Below are positions 32,402 to 45,214 of a DNA stretch of 64,000 nucleotides, piece by piece (the stretch's first letter is position 1; each line of letters opens with the position of its first letter). The notes under the pieces were generated by a model. That model worked only from the letters and a program-made list of their open reading frames with translations, made no database searches and was not told the DNA's origin. The stretch is from Basidiobolus meristosporus CBS 931.73 (lineage: Eukaryota > Basidiobolomycota > Basidiobolomycetes > Basidiobolales > Basidiobolaceae). Position numbers and translations under genes: made by a program. Where the stretch lies: the NCBI GenBank assembly GCA_002104905.1, contig MCFE01000208.1:1-64000 (forward strand). The letters are read 5' to 3'.

Positions 32402-33543
32402 TTACACTACTCTGGTTGGGGTTTCGTTAGACCTTCCTGGAGTAAAGGATTGCTCTTCCGTTTCATTTTCACTGCCACCGCCAGGATGTACCTTCGACCA
32501 CAACTTAGATAGATGTTCTCATACTCCATAAAAATTCATGCTCTTACCGATCTGTTCAAAATCATCGTTTTCAGCTCCTCTACGTCATAGAAAAAGGTCG
32601 GTGTTAGCAATGGAATACCAATACAGCAGCATCTCTGATAGCAGAGTACCGAATTTCTGGTCAGATAGCTTATTAAATCTGATGGAGCTTGAGCCTTGGT
32701 GGTCTCCATAAAGGTTAGAGTCCATGACCGAATACTCAGCGCAGTTTTTCGCGAACTCCGCAAACACCTCCGGTTTGTTGCGATACCTGTAGTATGGAAG
32801 GGCGCTGTGAGTCTGGGTTTGCGGGTGGGGAGTAAGTATTACGCCATTACATCAACCAAGCTTCTTGATTTGGGCAATTATGCTGCTGGAGGTTATCGAG
32901 AACTGATTTTTTGAACGAACTCTTGATATAGTGTAGTATATGCGAGATAAAGTCTTTGTGTGGGGTCCACTGCGGAAAACGCTGCTTCAGGGAAAACCGA
33001 CGATATACATCCACAAGTGGGTGGAATACATCGTTGATAAAATCAACGGAGGGTGCCTTGTCAGGATACGTAAGCATGGTTAAGGAAAAGGTGAGGCCGA
33101 GTGGGTAAGCAAACAAGTCCGCCATTTTCAAAAAGGATATTCTTGCGGGATAGCGATTTTGAACTTGAAGATCCCATTTCTGTAATAGCCCTTGTGTACA
33201 AAGATCGACCCGTACCAGACTGAGTTGTTCACGAGGAACTATTAATGGAGGATAGGGCAAAGGAAGATGGCAGCAAAAGAATACCGTTCATATTGTCTAA
33301 AGAGGGCATGATGTAGATGCCACTTGGGCAGTGACTTGGGTTGCGAAGGTTGGTGAATTCAATCATAAGCTCATAACGTTTGAAGTATTGCGAGTAAAAT
33401 TGGGGCCGCTTCTTCTGGACAGTTCGCTCCGAAGCAACCTCGGAATCCTCCTGTTCGTATGAGGCATTATCCGACTTGGTGCTTCTAGTTGCTTGAATGG
33501 ACAACGAGGCGCTCTGCCTTGGACTACCATTATTGGACATCAT
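32402..33543 (-). CDS. AKTIP: AKTIP/FTS-like catalytically inactive UBC-fold protein (275 aa)
   Basis: Homologue of AKTIP (Fused toes). In the FTS-Hook-FHIP complex this protein helps Hook adaptors link dynein to early endosomes. Exons: 33543-33285, 33219-33141, 33069-32851, 32786-32650, 32579-32548, 32503-32402; phases close at 275 codons, against about 292 in human. After a Ser/Gln-rich basic N-terminus comes the UBC-like fold: FYSQYFKRYELMIEFTNL, GIYIMPSLDN, VWYGSIFVHKGYYRNGIFKF, IPQEYPDKAPSVDFINDVFH and HPLVD. It lacks the catalytic Cys/HPN of active E2 enzymes, as expected for the family. The C-terminal part continues EVFAEFAKNCAEY ... RSLWSKVHPGG. Intron 2 (33140-33070) is not GT-AG: it starts ATATCCTTTTTG and ends CTTAC with a TTTTCCTTAACC branch site. 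ATG 33543 and 33540 are adjacent. Confidence 0.85.
33070..33140 (-). other. U12-type AT-AC intron
   Basis: A 71-nt intron in the AKTIP-like gene. The 5' end ATATCCTTTTT matches the U12 consensus exactly. TTTTCCTTAACC matches the U12 branch site, with the branch A about 10 nt from the 3' end, which is TTAC. No GT-AG choice restores the reading frame, whereas this excision joins IPQE to YPDKAPSVDF precisely as in UBC-fold relatives. Confidence 0.85.
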
Positions 33544-34581
33544 AATACACGCAGGTTTAGTAGAGTTGAAGGAACCTTAACAACAGCCCTAGAGAAATCT
33601 TAATGCAAGGCTTTGTACAACACACATATGATAGAATTGGGAGTAAATTCAGGAGAAAACTGCTGCCATGTTGCATCAATAAATCAGTGAATTTATTGGC
33701 GTATCAGAAAGTGAGATGTAAATGACAAATTGAGGTTAAATATTTGCACAAATTGATCAAAGTTGTGGATTTGGCCATGGTGATCAACTTTCTGTGAAGA
33801 TAATCACGGAAGTTGATTGATGATGGACGCAATGGATTTCAAGAGGTATGGGGGACATCAGCTGCCAGCGTTATAATGCAGCAGACGTTAGATAACTCTG
33901 GAACAGCTCGTGCGGCTGACTTGGCTATCTGAATTCTGAAAAGGCTGCCACCAAAATCGGCCCTCTCGTTACTCTGATGAATGAATGGAAAATCCGGCTG
34001 ACGATGTAACTGTACAAATTAAATGATAACATGATTAGATCCAATAGGCGGTCTTCATCGATTGGATCTCATCATGTATTACTAATCTAATACCATAGTC
34101 CCTTGTGGAATCAACATCTAAGAACCATTCAACAACGGACCGCTAGAAGCATCGTAGAAATACAAGGAGGCTTTGTATGATAATCAACCTTTATTGACTT
34201 GTGGTCGAATGAGAATTTACCACCAAGGGGTTCAAATGATGTATAATGTAGAATCAGCTACATTTGCTCTTCAAATCTTAGCAGATTCAAACGGCGCCTA
34301 TTCAAGCGCTAGGAACATCATTGGCTTGATCCGAGCAGGTGTATTGAAAATGGAATCTAGGTGGAAAGTCGTCACTCAGAATAAAAGAATGGGCCAAATC
34401 GTTCGATGTTGAGTTGATTGGCTAGATACTACTGTTTACATGATTTCTGAGACTTCTTCTCGGAATAAAGTTCTGTTACCCTAGCCTGATTGGTATAATC
34501 GTTGTTTTGTTGACACAGAGATGGAAGAGTCGCTAAGATTAATGACTCTGCAAGTCCCGTGACTTTGTTTGCCACTTTCAC
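33544..34581. other. Divergent intergenic region (AKTIP-like / alpha-tubulin)
   Basis: Shared upstream region of two divergent genes. It contains a 17-bp imperfect hairpin (34029-34045 with 34061-34077). The 79-codon frame at 34173-34412 has no domain. Confidence 0.5.
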
Positions 34582-34589
34582 TATATAAT
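34582..34589 (+). promoter_or_regulatory. TATA box of alpha-tubulin gene
   Basis: TATATAAT about 55 bp before ATG 34640. Confidence 0.55.
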
Positions 34590-34639
34590 TTGCCATGCCT
34601 TCCATGCAAGCACCATTCACCAAATATCTTGTAACATAA

Positions 34640-35974
34640 ATGCCTGAAGTTATCTCCATTCACGTCGGCCAAGCCGGTGTTCAAATTGGTAATTCTTGCT
34701 GGGAGCTATACTGTTTGGAGCATGGCATACAGCCGGATGGCTTCAAGAATGACGCTGCCGTCGAGAATTCTTGCAATACGTTCTTCTCTGAAACCGGTTC
34801 GGGAAAATATGTTCCCCGCACTGTGTTTGTGGATCTTGAACCTACCGTGGTAGATGAGGTACGCACAGGCACTTATCGCGACCTGTTTCACCCGGAGTTT
34901 CTAATTACTGGCAAAGAGGACGCGGCCAACAATTACGCTCGTGGGCATTATACGATCGGTAAGGAAGTCATCGATAGCGTGTGCGACAAGGTTAGGAAAC
35001 TGGCAGATAATTGCTCTGGCCTTCAGGGCTTCATGGTGTTCCACTCATTTGGTGGAGGAACAGGGTCTGGCTTCGGGGCACTATTGATGGAGCGGTTGTC
35101 CACCGACTTCGGGAAAAAATCCAAACTGGAGTTTTCAATCTATCCCGCTCCGCAGGTTTCTACTTCTTGTGTTGAGCCCTACAATTCGGTTTTGACCACC
35201 CACACCACTCTGGAGCATTCGGATTGTTCATTCATGGTTGACAACGAGGCTATATACGATATCTGCCGTCGCAACTTGGACATCGAGCGCCCAACCTACA
35301 GCAATTTGAACCGAATCATTGCTCAGGTGGTATCTTCCATCACCGCCTCGCTTCGTTTTGAGGGATCTCTTAATGTGGACTTGGCAGAGTTCCAAACAAA
35401 TCTGGTCCCATATCCCCGAATCCACTTTCCACTAATCACTTACGCTCCAATAATCTCAGCAACCCGCGCCTACCATGAGCAATTATCTGTGTCTGAGATC
35501 ACCACGGCTTGCTTCGAGCCGAACAATGTAATGGTGAAATGTGATCCACGCCATGGCAAATACATGGCCTGCTGTCTCCTGTATCGTGGAGATGTTGTTC
35601 CCAAAGATGTTAATGCTGCCATCTCAGCCATCAAGTCAAAGCGCACCATTCAGTTTGTAGACTGGTGTCCTACCGGCTTCAAAGTCGGTATCAACGGCCA
35701 GCCACCCACGGCCATACCCGATGGAGATTTGGCCAAAGTCAACCGTGCTGTATGCATGCTGAGTAACACCACCGCCATTTCGGAGGCATGGTCCAGACTA
35801 GATCACAAGTTCGATCTGATGTATTCCAAGCGGGCCTTTGTTCATTGGTATGTTGGCGAAGGCATGGAGGAGGGTGAGTTCAGTGAAGCTCGCGAAGACC
35901 TTGCAGCTTTGGAAAGGGATTATGAGGAGGTAGGCATGGAGTTTGCAGATGAGGAGGAGGTTGATGAATATTAG
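34640..35974 (+). CDS. TUB1: Alpha-tubulin, divergent and intronless (444 aa)
   Basis: Subunit of alpha/beta-tubulin dimers in microtubules. Full length for the family. Diagnostic features: GGGTGSG tubulin signature (in [16 protein letters not shown]), [20 protein letters not shown] including the alpha-specific catalytic Glu that triggers beta-tubulin GTP hydrolysis, [19 protein letters not shown], and an acidic C-terminal tail ending in Tyr (EEEVDEY), so it is detyrosinatable. Oddities: the start is MPEV rather than MREC/MREV; the H1-S2 loop ([11 protein letters not shown]) is about four residues shorter than in animals and has no acetylatable Lys40 equivalent; and several usually fixed positions differ ([10 protein letters not shown] where STAVVEPYN is typical). 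It has no introns although most neighbours have 3-14. It may be a diverged or retro-derived paralogue. AATAAA at 36074-36079. Confidence 0.95.
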   Translation: MPEVISIHVGQAGVQIGNSCWELYCLEHGIQPDGFKNDAAVENSCNTFFSETGSGKYVPRTVFVDLEPTVVDEVRTGTYRDLFHPEFLITGKEDAANNYARGHYTIGKEVIDSVCDKVRKLADNCSGLQGFMVFHSFGGGTGSGFGALLMERLSTDFGKKSKLEFSIYPAPQVSTSCVEPYNSVLTTHTTLEHSDCSFMVDNEAIYDICRRNLDIERPTYSNLNRIIAQVVSSITASLRFEGSLNVDLAEFQTNLVPYPRIHFPLITYAPIISATRAYHEQLSVSEITTACFEPNNVMVKCDPRHGKYMACCLLYRGDVVPKDVNAAISAIKSKRTIQFVDWCPTGFKVGINGQPPTAIPDGDLAKVNRAVCMLSNTTAISEAWSRLDHKFDLMYSKRAFVHWYVGEGMEEGEFSEAREDLAALERDYEEVGMEFADEEEVDEY

Positions 35975-36073
35975 GCGGGTCTTCATTTTATTAGCGATTT
36001 GTGCCAGTTTTGTATAGTATAGAGAATATATTTGTAGACAAGTTACATCTGAGCAATGTTGGTATCAGCGTAA

Positions 36074-36079
36074 AATAAA
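36074..36079 (+). terminator. Polyadenylation signal AATAAA of alpha-tubulin
   Basis: AATAAA about 100 bp after the alpha-tubulin stop codon. Confidence 0.5.
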
Positions 36080-36346
36080 CCTTGTTCCATTTCGAAATTG
36101 ATTGGTATTTGAAGGTTTTACTGACTGAAAGGGGTATCAAAAAATTTCAAGCATTACGGCATGTATTTGACGGTTGGGAATGCTCATACAGACAATGCTT
36201 TTATTGAATTTCCTAGTAGAAATCATTGTACTGTAACCAGTAATTACAGGTACCTACCAGGGCAGGTTCAATTGCTTATGTGTGGCCTTTTCAACCTTTC
36301 ATGGTTAGTACTCACACACTGAGTTTTCATAGACTAACCATATAAA
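36080..36346. other. Short intergenic region
   Basis: Alpha-tubulin 3' flank. A TATATAAAA-like element (36340-36346) directly abuts ATG 36347, which casts doubt on that ATG as the real start of the next frame. Confidence 0.4.
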
Positions 36347-36794
36347 ATGCACAGCAGGCATGGCAATTCATCAGACAGCTCGCCTGCACCTGAAACTGTT
36401 ACAGACACTGGAAAGAGAGTAGGCAGTTGGAATAACGTCCAACCGTATTGTAAGGAAATCGTAAACGCAAATTGTGGAGGCCTCATATTCCATTATATTT
36501 ACATTTGCTCGGTCGCTCGACCGAGAAAAGGTTGCTGTACATGCCAAGAACGCATTCACGGACGGATTCGTCAAACAGTCATTCACTTATACCCCAACGA
36601 CTAATAAAACCACCGTTGCTATTTGCCCTGTCCTGCGAGTGAAAGGTACACCCAGACACACTCATCAATCGATCATGGTATCTGCCAATGACTGCAAGTG
36701 GGTATTTATTGACATAGATCAGTTCATAACACATCCCGAGTCCATCCAAATCCAGATGGTGGAGTCTTTATGCCAGCTTATAGCCGGTAAGTAA
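36347..36794 (+). CDS. Hypothetical protein, two exons (about 128 aa)
   Basis: Not recognised. A 105-codon frame (36480-36794) reads YSIIFTFARSLDREKVAVHA ... MVSANDCKWVFIDIDQFITH and looks protein-like. The simplest start is exon 36347-36418 (Ser/Pro-rich) joined across a 61-nt GTAGGC-AG intron in phase. The stop overlaps the 3' end of the convergent F-box gene by 17 bp. The frame also passes a GTAAGT at 36787, so a further exon is conceivable. A TATA-like motif lies right at the ATG, so the 5' end may be wrong. No signal peptide or membrane segment. Confidence 0.35.
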
Positions 36795-38244
36795 TGATAT
36801 TGAGATTATTCTGGTGGACGCTCCAAGCAAATCGCTCCCCCAATTCTATAGCCACCTGGGTCCAAAAAAGATTGGATTGAAAGGTGAAGTCGATCTTCAA
36901 TTGTTTCAATCGTTTCTTGGCTCCAAGTTGACGAATCACCAGTGGGGTGACAGCGGTGTGACCCAAATCCAAATATTGCAACTCCTTCCATATGTTGATG
37001 ACTTTAAGGAGGGTTGCCTCTGTTAGGTATGGGTTGCTCTCCTGTGGGTGACCAAGCTTAAGCCTCTGCAGACGAACGCATCTACTCGCCAGCAGCTCAA
37101 GATCGGTAAGGGTGAAGGTGAGAAGACTGAACCCGAAATCTATCAGATTTGGACAGTGTTCCACCAAGGTAGTGACCAGCTCAGTTTGTAGTTGAGTGCC
37201 CGCAGAGATGTTCAAGGTTTGCAACTTCTCCCCGGCCCTTTTGCACAGAGCTGCCACCTTCGAATTGGTGATCGCAGTTTCCCGTAGAAGGAGATGTTGA
37301 AGAGATTGAAAGGTCCCCTCTGGCGTTGGAACCCCCTCATTTCCAAAATGGCGGCAATGGGTGATTTCCAGCCACTCCAGTCGGGGAAACAAGCCCATCT
37401 CTCTCAGAGAGCTAAGCTGCTCACACCACATGAATTTTATTACCAGTAGACTATGTTTATGCTGTATCAAAAGTTCTTGGATGGTTTGTTCAAAAGTGGT
37501 TTCTTGGGAGTTTTCTATCACGAGTTCTTGGAACGAGCTCGGGGCTTGTTGTTTTATGAGAAATGCTAGGTCCGTGTCCGTGAAGGTGCTTTTGGCCCGG
37601 ATGTGTAGTATTCGTAAGCTGTGGCAACAGTGAGCGATATCAAGGAGATTTTGGGTGGTTATCACGGCCCGCTGCCTTCTATCAAAATGAATCTCTAGGT
37701 GCTGAAGTTTACCGTATTGGATCTCCTCTTCCAACGAAAATAACTGTTTGAGAAATCCATATTCGTCGCAAATCAGGGTTTCCAGACGCGGAGCGTATCT
37801 GAACGTCTCAAACACACTCCATTGGATCTTATCCTTTCCGTAATGTCCGTACGTGGAGGTGAATTCCTCCCACAAGAAGCGTATGGAGAGGAAGTCCAAC
37901 TGATGCAAGCAGTTGAGATAGCCGATCCTTTTCCCTTGCTGCCTGCGAGACTCGTCGCTAACAAGGGTGAGGATCAACAGCTGCACTCTGAATGAAATAT
38001 CTACAGTGTCTTCCTCCAGTTGAAACCCGTCATAAGGCTCGGGCCCACTTAGTGAACGCAAGAAGTCAAATGGCCTAGCATACAACACTTGTAAACCTCG
38101 TTCGCACCACTGTCTGTTAACCTGGCAGCAGGTGTTCAAACTTTTGCAGTCTAACTGAAGCCATTTAAAAACCAGATCGAGCGTGTCGGAAGAAAGTTGG
38201 ATTGGGCTCTTCCGCGGGCGGTGGAAACAGGATGAATACAACAT
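36778..38244 (-). CDS. F-box / leucine-rich repeat protein (488 aa)
   Basis: Probable substrate receptor of an SCF ubiquitin ligase. Single exon. The F-box is near the N-terminus (about residues 18-55): IQLSSDTLDLVFKWLQLDCKSLNTCCQVNRQW. About 400 residues of irregular leucine-rich repeats of the FBXL/AMN1 type follow, with units such as LEWLEITHCRHFGNEG, LQHLLLRETAITNSKVAALC, LQTLNISAGTQL, LQRLKLGHPQESNPYL and LQYLDLGHTAVTPLVIRQLG. The open frame continues upstream to 38367 but only from a non-ATG codon; ATG 38244 gives the most compact start just before the F-box. Substrate unknown. Tail-to-tail with the hypothetical plus-strand gene. Confidence 0.8.
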   Translation of the reverse strand: MLYSSCFHRPRKSPIQLSSDTLDLVFKWLQLDCKSLNTCCQVNRQWCERGLQVLYARPFDFLRSLSGPEPYDGFQLEEDTVDISFRVQLLILTLVSDESRRQQGKRIGYLNCLHQLDFLSIRFLWEEFTSTYGHYGKDKIQWSVFETFRYAPRLETLICDEYGFLKQLFSLEEEIQYGKLQHLEIHFDRRQRAVITTQNLLDIAHCCHSLRILHIRAKSTFTDTDLAFLIKQQAPSSFQELVIENSQETTFEQTIQELLIQHKHSLLVIKFMWCEQLSSLREMGLFPRLEWLEITHCRHFGNEGVPTPEGTFQSLQHLLLRETAITNSKVAALCKRAGEKLQTLNISAGTQLQTELVTTLVEHCPNLIDFGFSLLTFTLTDLELLASRCVRLQRLKLGHPQESNPYLTEATLLKVINIWKELQYLDLGHTAVTPLVIRQLGAKKRLKQLKIDFTFQSNLFWTQVAIELGERFAWSVHQNNLNIITYRL

Positions 38245-39015
38245 ATAAAGGACATAAAGGTTGGTGTACACAATGAAGGCTGAGTAGTGAACTATCACCA
38301 AGTTAAACCTGTAAGGCCGGTGTTGAGTACTCCTAGGTTTCGTACAATTCAGGAGTTGACAATGCACAATAAAACGCTATGCAACACGGCAACCAATACC
38401 TGCTCTGAAAAGTATCATACCGATCTTAAACGATTCATCTCATGCTTACCAGAACAGCGCTCGGTTCCAATAATATGGAAGTAACGCCCTGAGAATCGGC
38501 AGTACAGATAAAGCCGAAGGAAACCCGTGCAACACATGGATGGCTGGGTAGACCGGTCAGTCTGACAAAACCGTATCGCTATCATTCGTCACAAAATAAG
38601 AAGCCATATATGGTTCTCATTGGGAAGCACTTTGGCTTACACGTGTCAGACGGGCTCGGGCGGGAGCATTAGATCCGATATCGAAGATGCCCATCTATAC
38701 GCTCAACAAGGAATCACTCCCCTATAGGTCGAACTTACAAATCTTGCATGTGAAACATTTGAAGGCGGAACAAGCCATTTATTGTGTTATGGTGTTGAAT
38801 GAGTAGCTTCCTTCGTCTCTAAACTGTCGGGCAATGATGGGAAGCCAATCTCAACCCTGTGAGCAAAGCTATAAAGGAATAACTTGATGGATTTATACAC
38901 AGCTCTGCAGACTCTGAATAAATGGAGTATCAAGCTTGGGGGTATGCAAGCCCCCTTGCTGTGGTCTTAATTAATGTTGGCGGCCCGCATGCCAAGCTCA
39001 AGTCACCCACAAGGC
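38245..39015. other. Intergenic region
   Basis: Promoter of the F-box gene and 3' flank of the mannosidase gene. No coding signal with a recognisable product. Confidence 0.5.
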
Positions 39016-40919
<1,904 letters not shown>

Positions 40920-41609
40920 GAGGGAGCAAGATATTGGAGAGGGGAAGTGTGAACTAAGGCGGCAACATTTACTGGGAATTTAATTTTGGATGTATGTGAA
41001 TTAATCAAGAAACCATCCAGCAGGAATACATCCAAGTGTCAGCTCTCCACCAATGGGTTTGTGCATGATATTACTATTATTGATGATGTTTGCCTATTTA
41101 CACTGCTCGGGTACAATTCGCGATTCTTGAAAGAATAGTACGCTACGATGGGTGACTTCACTGGTATACTCAGAATGCCTGGTGGCTGTATGCAACACAA
41201 AGCGACCGATCTTGCACTCAGTATGAATTCCATTGCCTCCATCAGTTCTCATACTACTTCATTGAGTATATACTATTAACGGATATCTAAAATGGATTTT
41301 TATGGAAATGTACAATTCAGGTGGCTCTCATTAAAAATCATCCATTTAATGTGCATATCCAATCAAGTGTCTCCTGAGACAATCCATGATCCTTTCCGAC
41401 CATGATAGAATATGACTACGATCGGCCAAATGAGGTAAAACGGTAAGTTTGGTCCATTCTTTTTTGCTGGTGTTTTATTCGGACGTGTAGTTCATGTGAC
41501 GGTACAGTAACTGGGTACAGTTGTACGGATGAGATATTGATAAAGGGGAGCTAAAAGCTAATGGAGAGAAAAGATTTACACAGGAGTGGTGATGCTACAA
41601 CCATGGTTC
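40920..41609. other. Intergenic region
   Basis: Promoter of the mannosidase and 3' flank of the ETF-QO gene, both on the minus strand. Nothing else recognised. Confidence 0.5.
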
Positions 41610-43724
41610 TTATGTGTAAGAGTACTGTGGGCCGCCGCCACCTTCAGGGACAGTCCAATCAATATTCTGTGAGGGGTCCTTAATGTCGCAGGTCTTGCAG
41701 TGTAAACAATTCTGTGAGTTGATTTGTAGTCGCTTTTGACCTGGGTTGGCATCGTCATCAACATATTCGTAGACGTTGGCCGGGCAGAAACGATTCTCTG
41801 GGCCGTCAAAAACCTTCAGGTTGCGTTCAACAGGAACTTCCTTGTTACGAAGTTTCAAATGAACAGGTTGGTTCTCAGCATGATTGGTTCCACTGCGAGC
41901 CAGATTCTCGAGCAACTCGAAAGAGATCACACCATCAGGCTTGGGGTAATCGATAGGCTTACAGTCTTTAGCAGGCTTGAGCATAGCATAGTCGGGTCCG
42001 GGGTGTTTGAATGTCCACGGGACTTTTCCTTTCAAGAATAAGGTATCCAAACCGGTATAGATGGCGCCACCAAAGACACCCAGTGGGTTGTGGAATGAGG
42101 GGCGAACGTTACGAACCTGGTAGAGCTCATCCCATACCCACGATTTCTTGATGTTATCTTCGTAGTTGGTAAGGGTAAGAGGATCTGTGACCTCGTCGTC
42201 CTTTGAAAGAGCTTCAAAGGCGGCCTCGGCGGCCAACATGCCACTCTTCATAGCGGTATGCGTTCCCTTGATTTTGGGAACATTCAGGAACCCAGCTGTG
42301 CAACCGATCAATGCACCACCGGGGAACACCAACTTCGGGATCGATTGATAACCTCCCTCATTCAGGGCTCTAGCGCCATATGAAATACATTGGCCACCTT
42401 CGAGATACTTTCTAATAGCTGGATGTTGCTTGAATCGCTGGAATTCCTTATATGGGCTAAGGTATGGGTTTTCGTAATCAAGGGCTACCACATACCCGAT
42501 GCTGACAAGGTTGTTTTCCATATGGTACACGAATGAACCACCATAGGTTTTGTAGTCAACTGGCCAGCCAATGGTATGAAGTACTAGACCTGGCTCATGT
42601 TTGGCAGGGTCTATTTCCCAGACTTCCTTCAAACCAATCGCGTATGTTTGAGGCTCCGAATTTTCACGCAAATTGAATTTGCTGAACAGTGTCTTGGTTA
42701 GAGAGCCATGGCAACCTTCAGCGAACAAGGTGACTTTGCCATGTATTTCCATTCCTCGTTCAAAACTATCCTGTAGTAGAGAAGTAGATTAAATTGAGGC
42801 CTGGTGAAACGTACGACAATCGGAAAATAGTACCTTTGGTTGGCCATTCTTATCCAATCCAACATCATTGGTAGCAATGCCCTTGACACGGCCCTCCTCG
42901 TCATAGATAACCTGATGATGAGAATTTAATATCTGAACCGACATTAAGCATTAAAGAATGTTGTATAATACCTCGCTAGCGGCAATACCGGGATAAATGT
43001 CAACGCCAAGTTCCTCTGCTTGCTCTCCAAGCCACTTGGTGAAGTTGTTGAGACTTATAATGTAATTTCCTTTATTGTTCATCTGAGGTGGATGAGGTAA
43101 AGGAATGGCATATTTCTCGGTTAGGAAACACATTTTGTCTTTGAGGGCAGGTTGATTCAATGGAGCCTATATGGTATCAATTCGATTAGGAAATGTGTGC
43201 ATCGTCACATCTTGCTAGTCACCCATACCCCTTTCTCGGACCAGTCTGGAATAAGTTCATTGAGTGCTCTTGGTTCAAGCACGGCACCAGACAAGGTATG
43301 GGCACCTTTGATGGAGGGTCAGGTTGGTTGTTGATATCAATAAATACTTGTTCTGGATATAGCACTAACCAATCTCGCCGGCCTTCTCAACAACTACTAC
43401 CTTGAGCTCTTTATCAGCTTCATTTGCAAGTTGCTTGAGTCGAATGGCAGCTGATAAACCTGAGGGGCCTCCGCCAACAATGACAACGTCAGCTTCATCA
43501 ACAAAGCGTTCGGCTTTTGTGGGATCTTCCTCATCTTCGGCGGTGGCAAAAGCACGGACTGGAGTGGTTGAAAAGGCACGAGTAGAGAGTTGTAGCAAGG
43601 ACTTCGTAGGTAGAGTGGGTGTAGCAGGACGGACAAGAAGGCTTGTAGTGGAAAAACGACTAGCATTCAGAGCTCTTGTCAAAGCTATTCTAGTGAAGCC
43701 CCTTTGGAGACGAAGGGAAGCCAT
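41610..43724 (-). CDS. ETFDH: Electron transfer flavoprotein-ubiquinone oxidoreductase, mitochondrial (621 aa)
   Basis: Inner-membrane iron-sulfur flavoenzyme that passes electrons from ETF (fatty-acid and amino-acid oxidation) to ubiquinone. Exons: 43724-43370, 43305-43229, 43166-42972, 42911-42834, 42770-41610; 621 codons, matching the family's roughly 600-620. The N-terminus is a mitochondrial presequence ([19 protein letters not shown], Arg/Ser-rich, no acids). FAD-binding motif [20 protein letters not shown] at about residue 78. Family blocks follow: [50 protein letters not shown] and PFKHPGPDY-like [10 protein letters not shown] [4Fe-4S] cluster is near the C-terminus ([18 protein letters not shown]) and the end is [13 protein letters not shown] 43724 is the first Met; the upstream extension is non-ATG. 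Confidence 0.95.
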
Positions 43725-45084
43725 CGTGCGAATATTTACCAACCAATAATCAAAGAAAATTAAGATTTAAGGGATGTCTACTCACAAGAAGCAACGAAGT
43801 GGACTAAATGGATAAAGGAACCAGCTCAGTCAAGTAAATATTTATAGGCTGGAGAAAGTCGGAGCATCAATGCCAATACGCAATAAATGCGTGCTCAGCT
43901 CAGAATGTCAAGGAGTATCATGATTCAGACGAAATTTTCTCACGATGCTAATGACAGTGGAATAAATCATCTCACCAATAGGAATAATCTAGTACGAAGA
44001 TTGCAATGGATTTATGGAACTTGCCCTCCACAACAAAAATCACACGAAAGAAAAACTAGTACATCAGAGGCACAGCTAGACATGGGAAGAAAGGAGTATG
44101 ATGCACAGAAACACTGATTATGATTTTTGTGGGCAGTGAAACTTACGAACCTATCCGCCGAATTACCACAAACCCTCCCAACTGGACTTGAGAGTGCTAG
44201 GATGGTGGATGCAGTATTGAAATCGCATAATAACAAGAAGCAATCCTCTCCACATAATTACAAGCTTCCCCATAAAATTTCTATATATCAAATAAAGCTG
44301 GATGTAAATACCGTGCCAGAAGAAATCAACCGAGTACAATATAGTAGATTCACCTGATCCAACGGGTGTCACCATTCAGTTAACCAGTTGAAAAATATTG
44401 CTTACCAAAATCAATCTGCCCACGGAGTTGCTCGAACAGCAACCGGCCCATTACACGTGATTTTCAAGTACGTCAACTCCTGTCTGTTTGAAAGCAACAT
44501 GTTGTAGCACAACACAAAAAGATTTCAACAGGAGTGATTGGACAGGTTGAACCAAGGAATATAATAGTCATGCTAAGGAGGGGGCTTTACAAATTTGTGT
44601 ATACGCGATGATTCATGGTATATATATATGTGCTGGGCTCCAAACTTCGTGTTATACCCAACACTTGGGCTAAATGCCGAAAAATGTGTTAACACACCAT
44701 CTCTATAGTTATGCTAAACCCACGGATCTGCTATCTGACACGTTTCCGTAACATAAAAGAAGAATGTGTATTACCCTACGGGTCGTTGAAGTGTCGATAG
44801 CGCTGAGTAATTCTTAGTAATTGCTGACAATTATCCATATTTCTTTAGGAAAGCGATCATCATGACTCTTTTTGCTTTAAAGAGTCCACTTCTCGGTGAT
44901 CTTGTTAGCAGAAGTGGCTCGTAGCTAATGTTTGTTGGGCTTCAAGCATATCAGTCGTATCAGTGTTCTCTAAAGAGATAAGATATACCCCTTTTCTAAA
45001 TCGGAGTCATTTAAACTTTGTGCTCCAATTTGGATATAGGCCGCTTATAATCATGCAAATTGATACTCTATTAGTGTTCTGCGT
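43725..45084. other. Intergenic region
   Basis: Upstream of ETF-QO and of the small 45215 frame. Frames at 43887-44117 and 44127-44357 have no domain. AT-rich and TATA-like runs occur near 44620. No gene supported. Confidence 0.5.
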
Positions 45085-45094
45085 TATATAAAAG
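45085..45094 (+). promoter_or_regulatory. TATA box upstream of the 92-aa frame
   Basis: TATATAAAAG, a strong TATA match, about 120 bp before ATG 45215. It is the main reason for treating that frame as possibly real. Confidence 0.45.
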
Positions 45095-45214
45095 GCGTGA
45101 ATGTCGATGATTGGTAATAACATGACTCATCTTCTTCCTGATTAATGCGTCCTCTCTACTTTAGGAAATTGTCTCAAGAGCTCTGCTCATCGTCGAATAA
45201 TTTTATAGGGAAGC

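Noticed and set aside
32847-33260. Continuous 137-codon minus-strand frame taken as one exon of the AKTIP-like gene
   Set aside because: Its 5' third reads through the U12 intron and in the wrong frame for the UBC-fold; the other frame gives VWYGSIFVHKGYYRNGIFKF, which matches the family.
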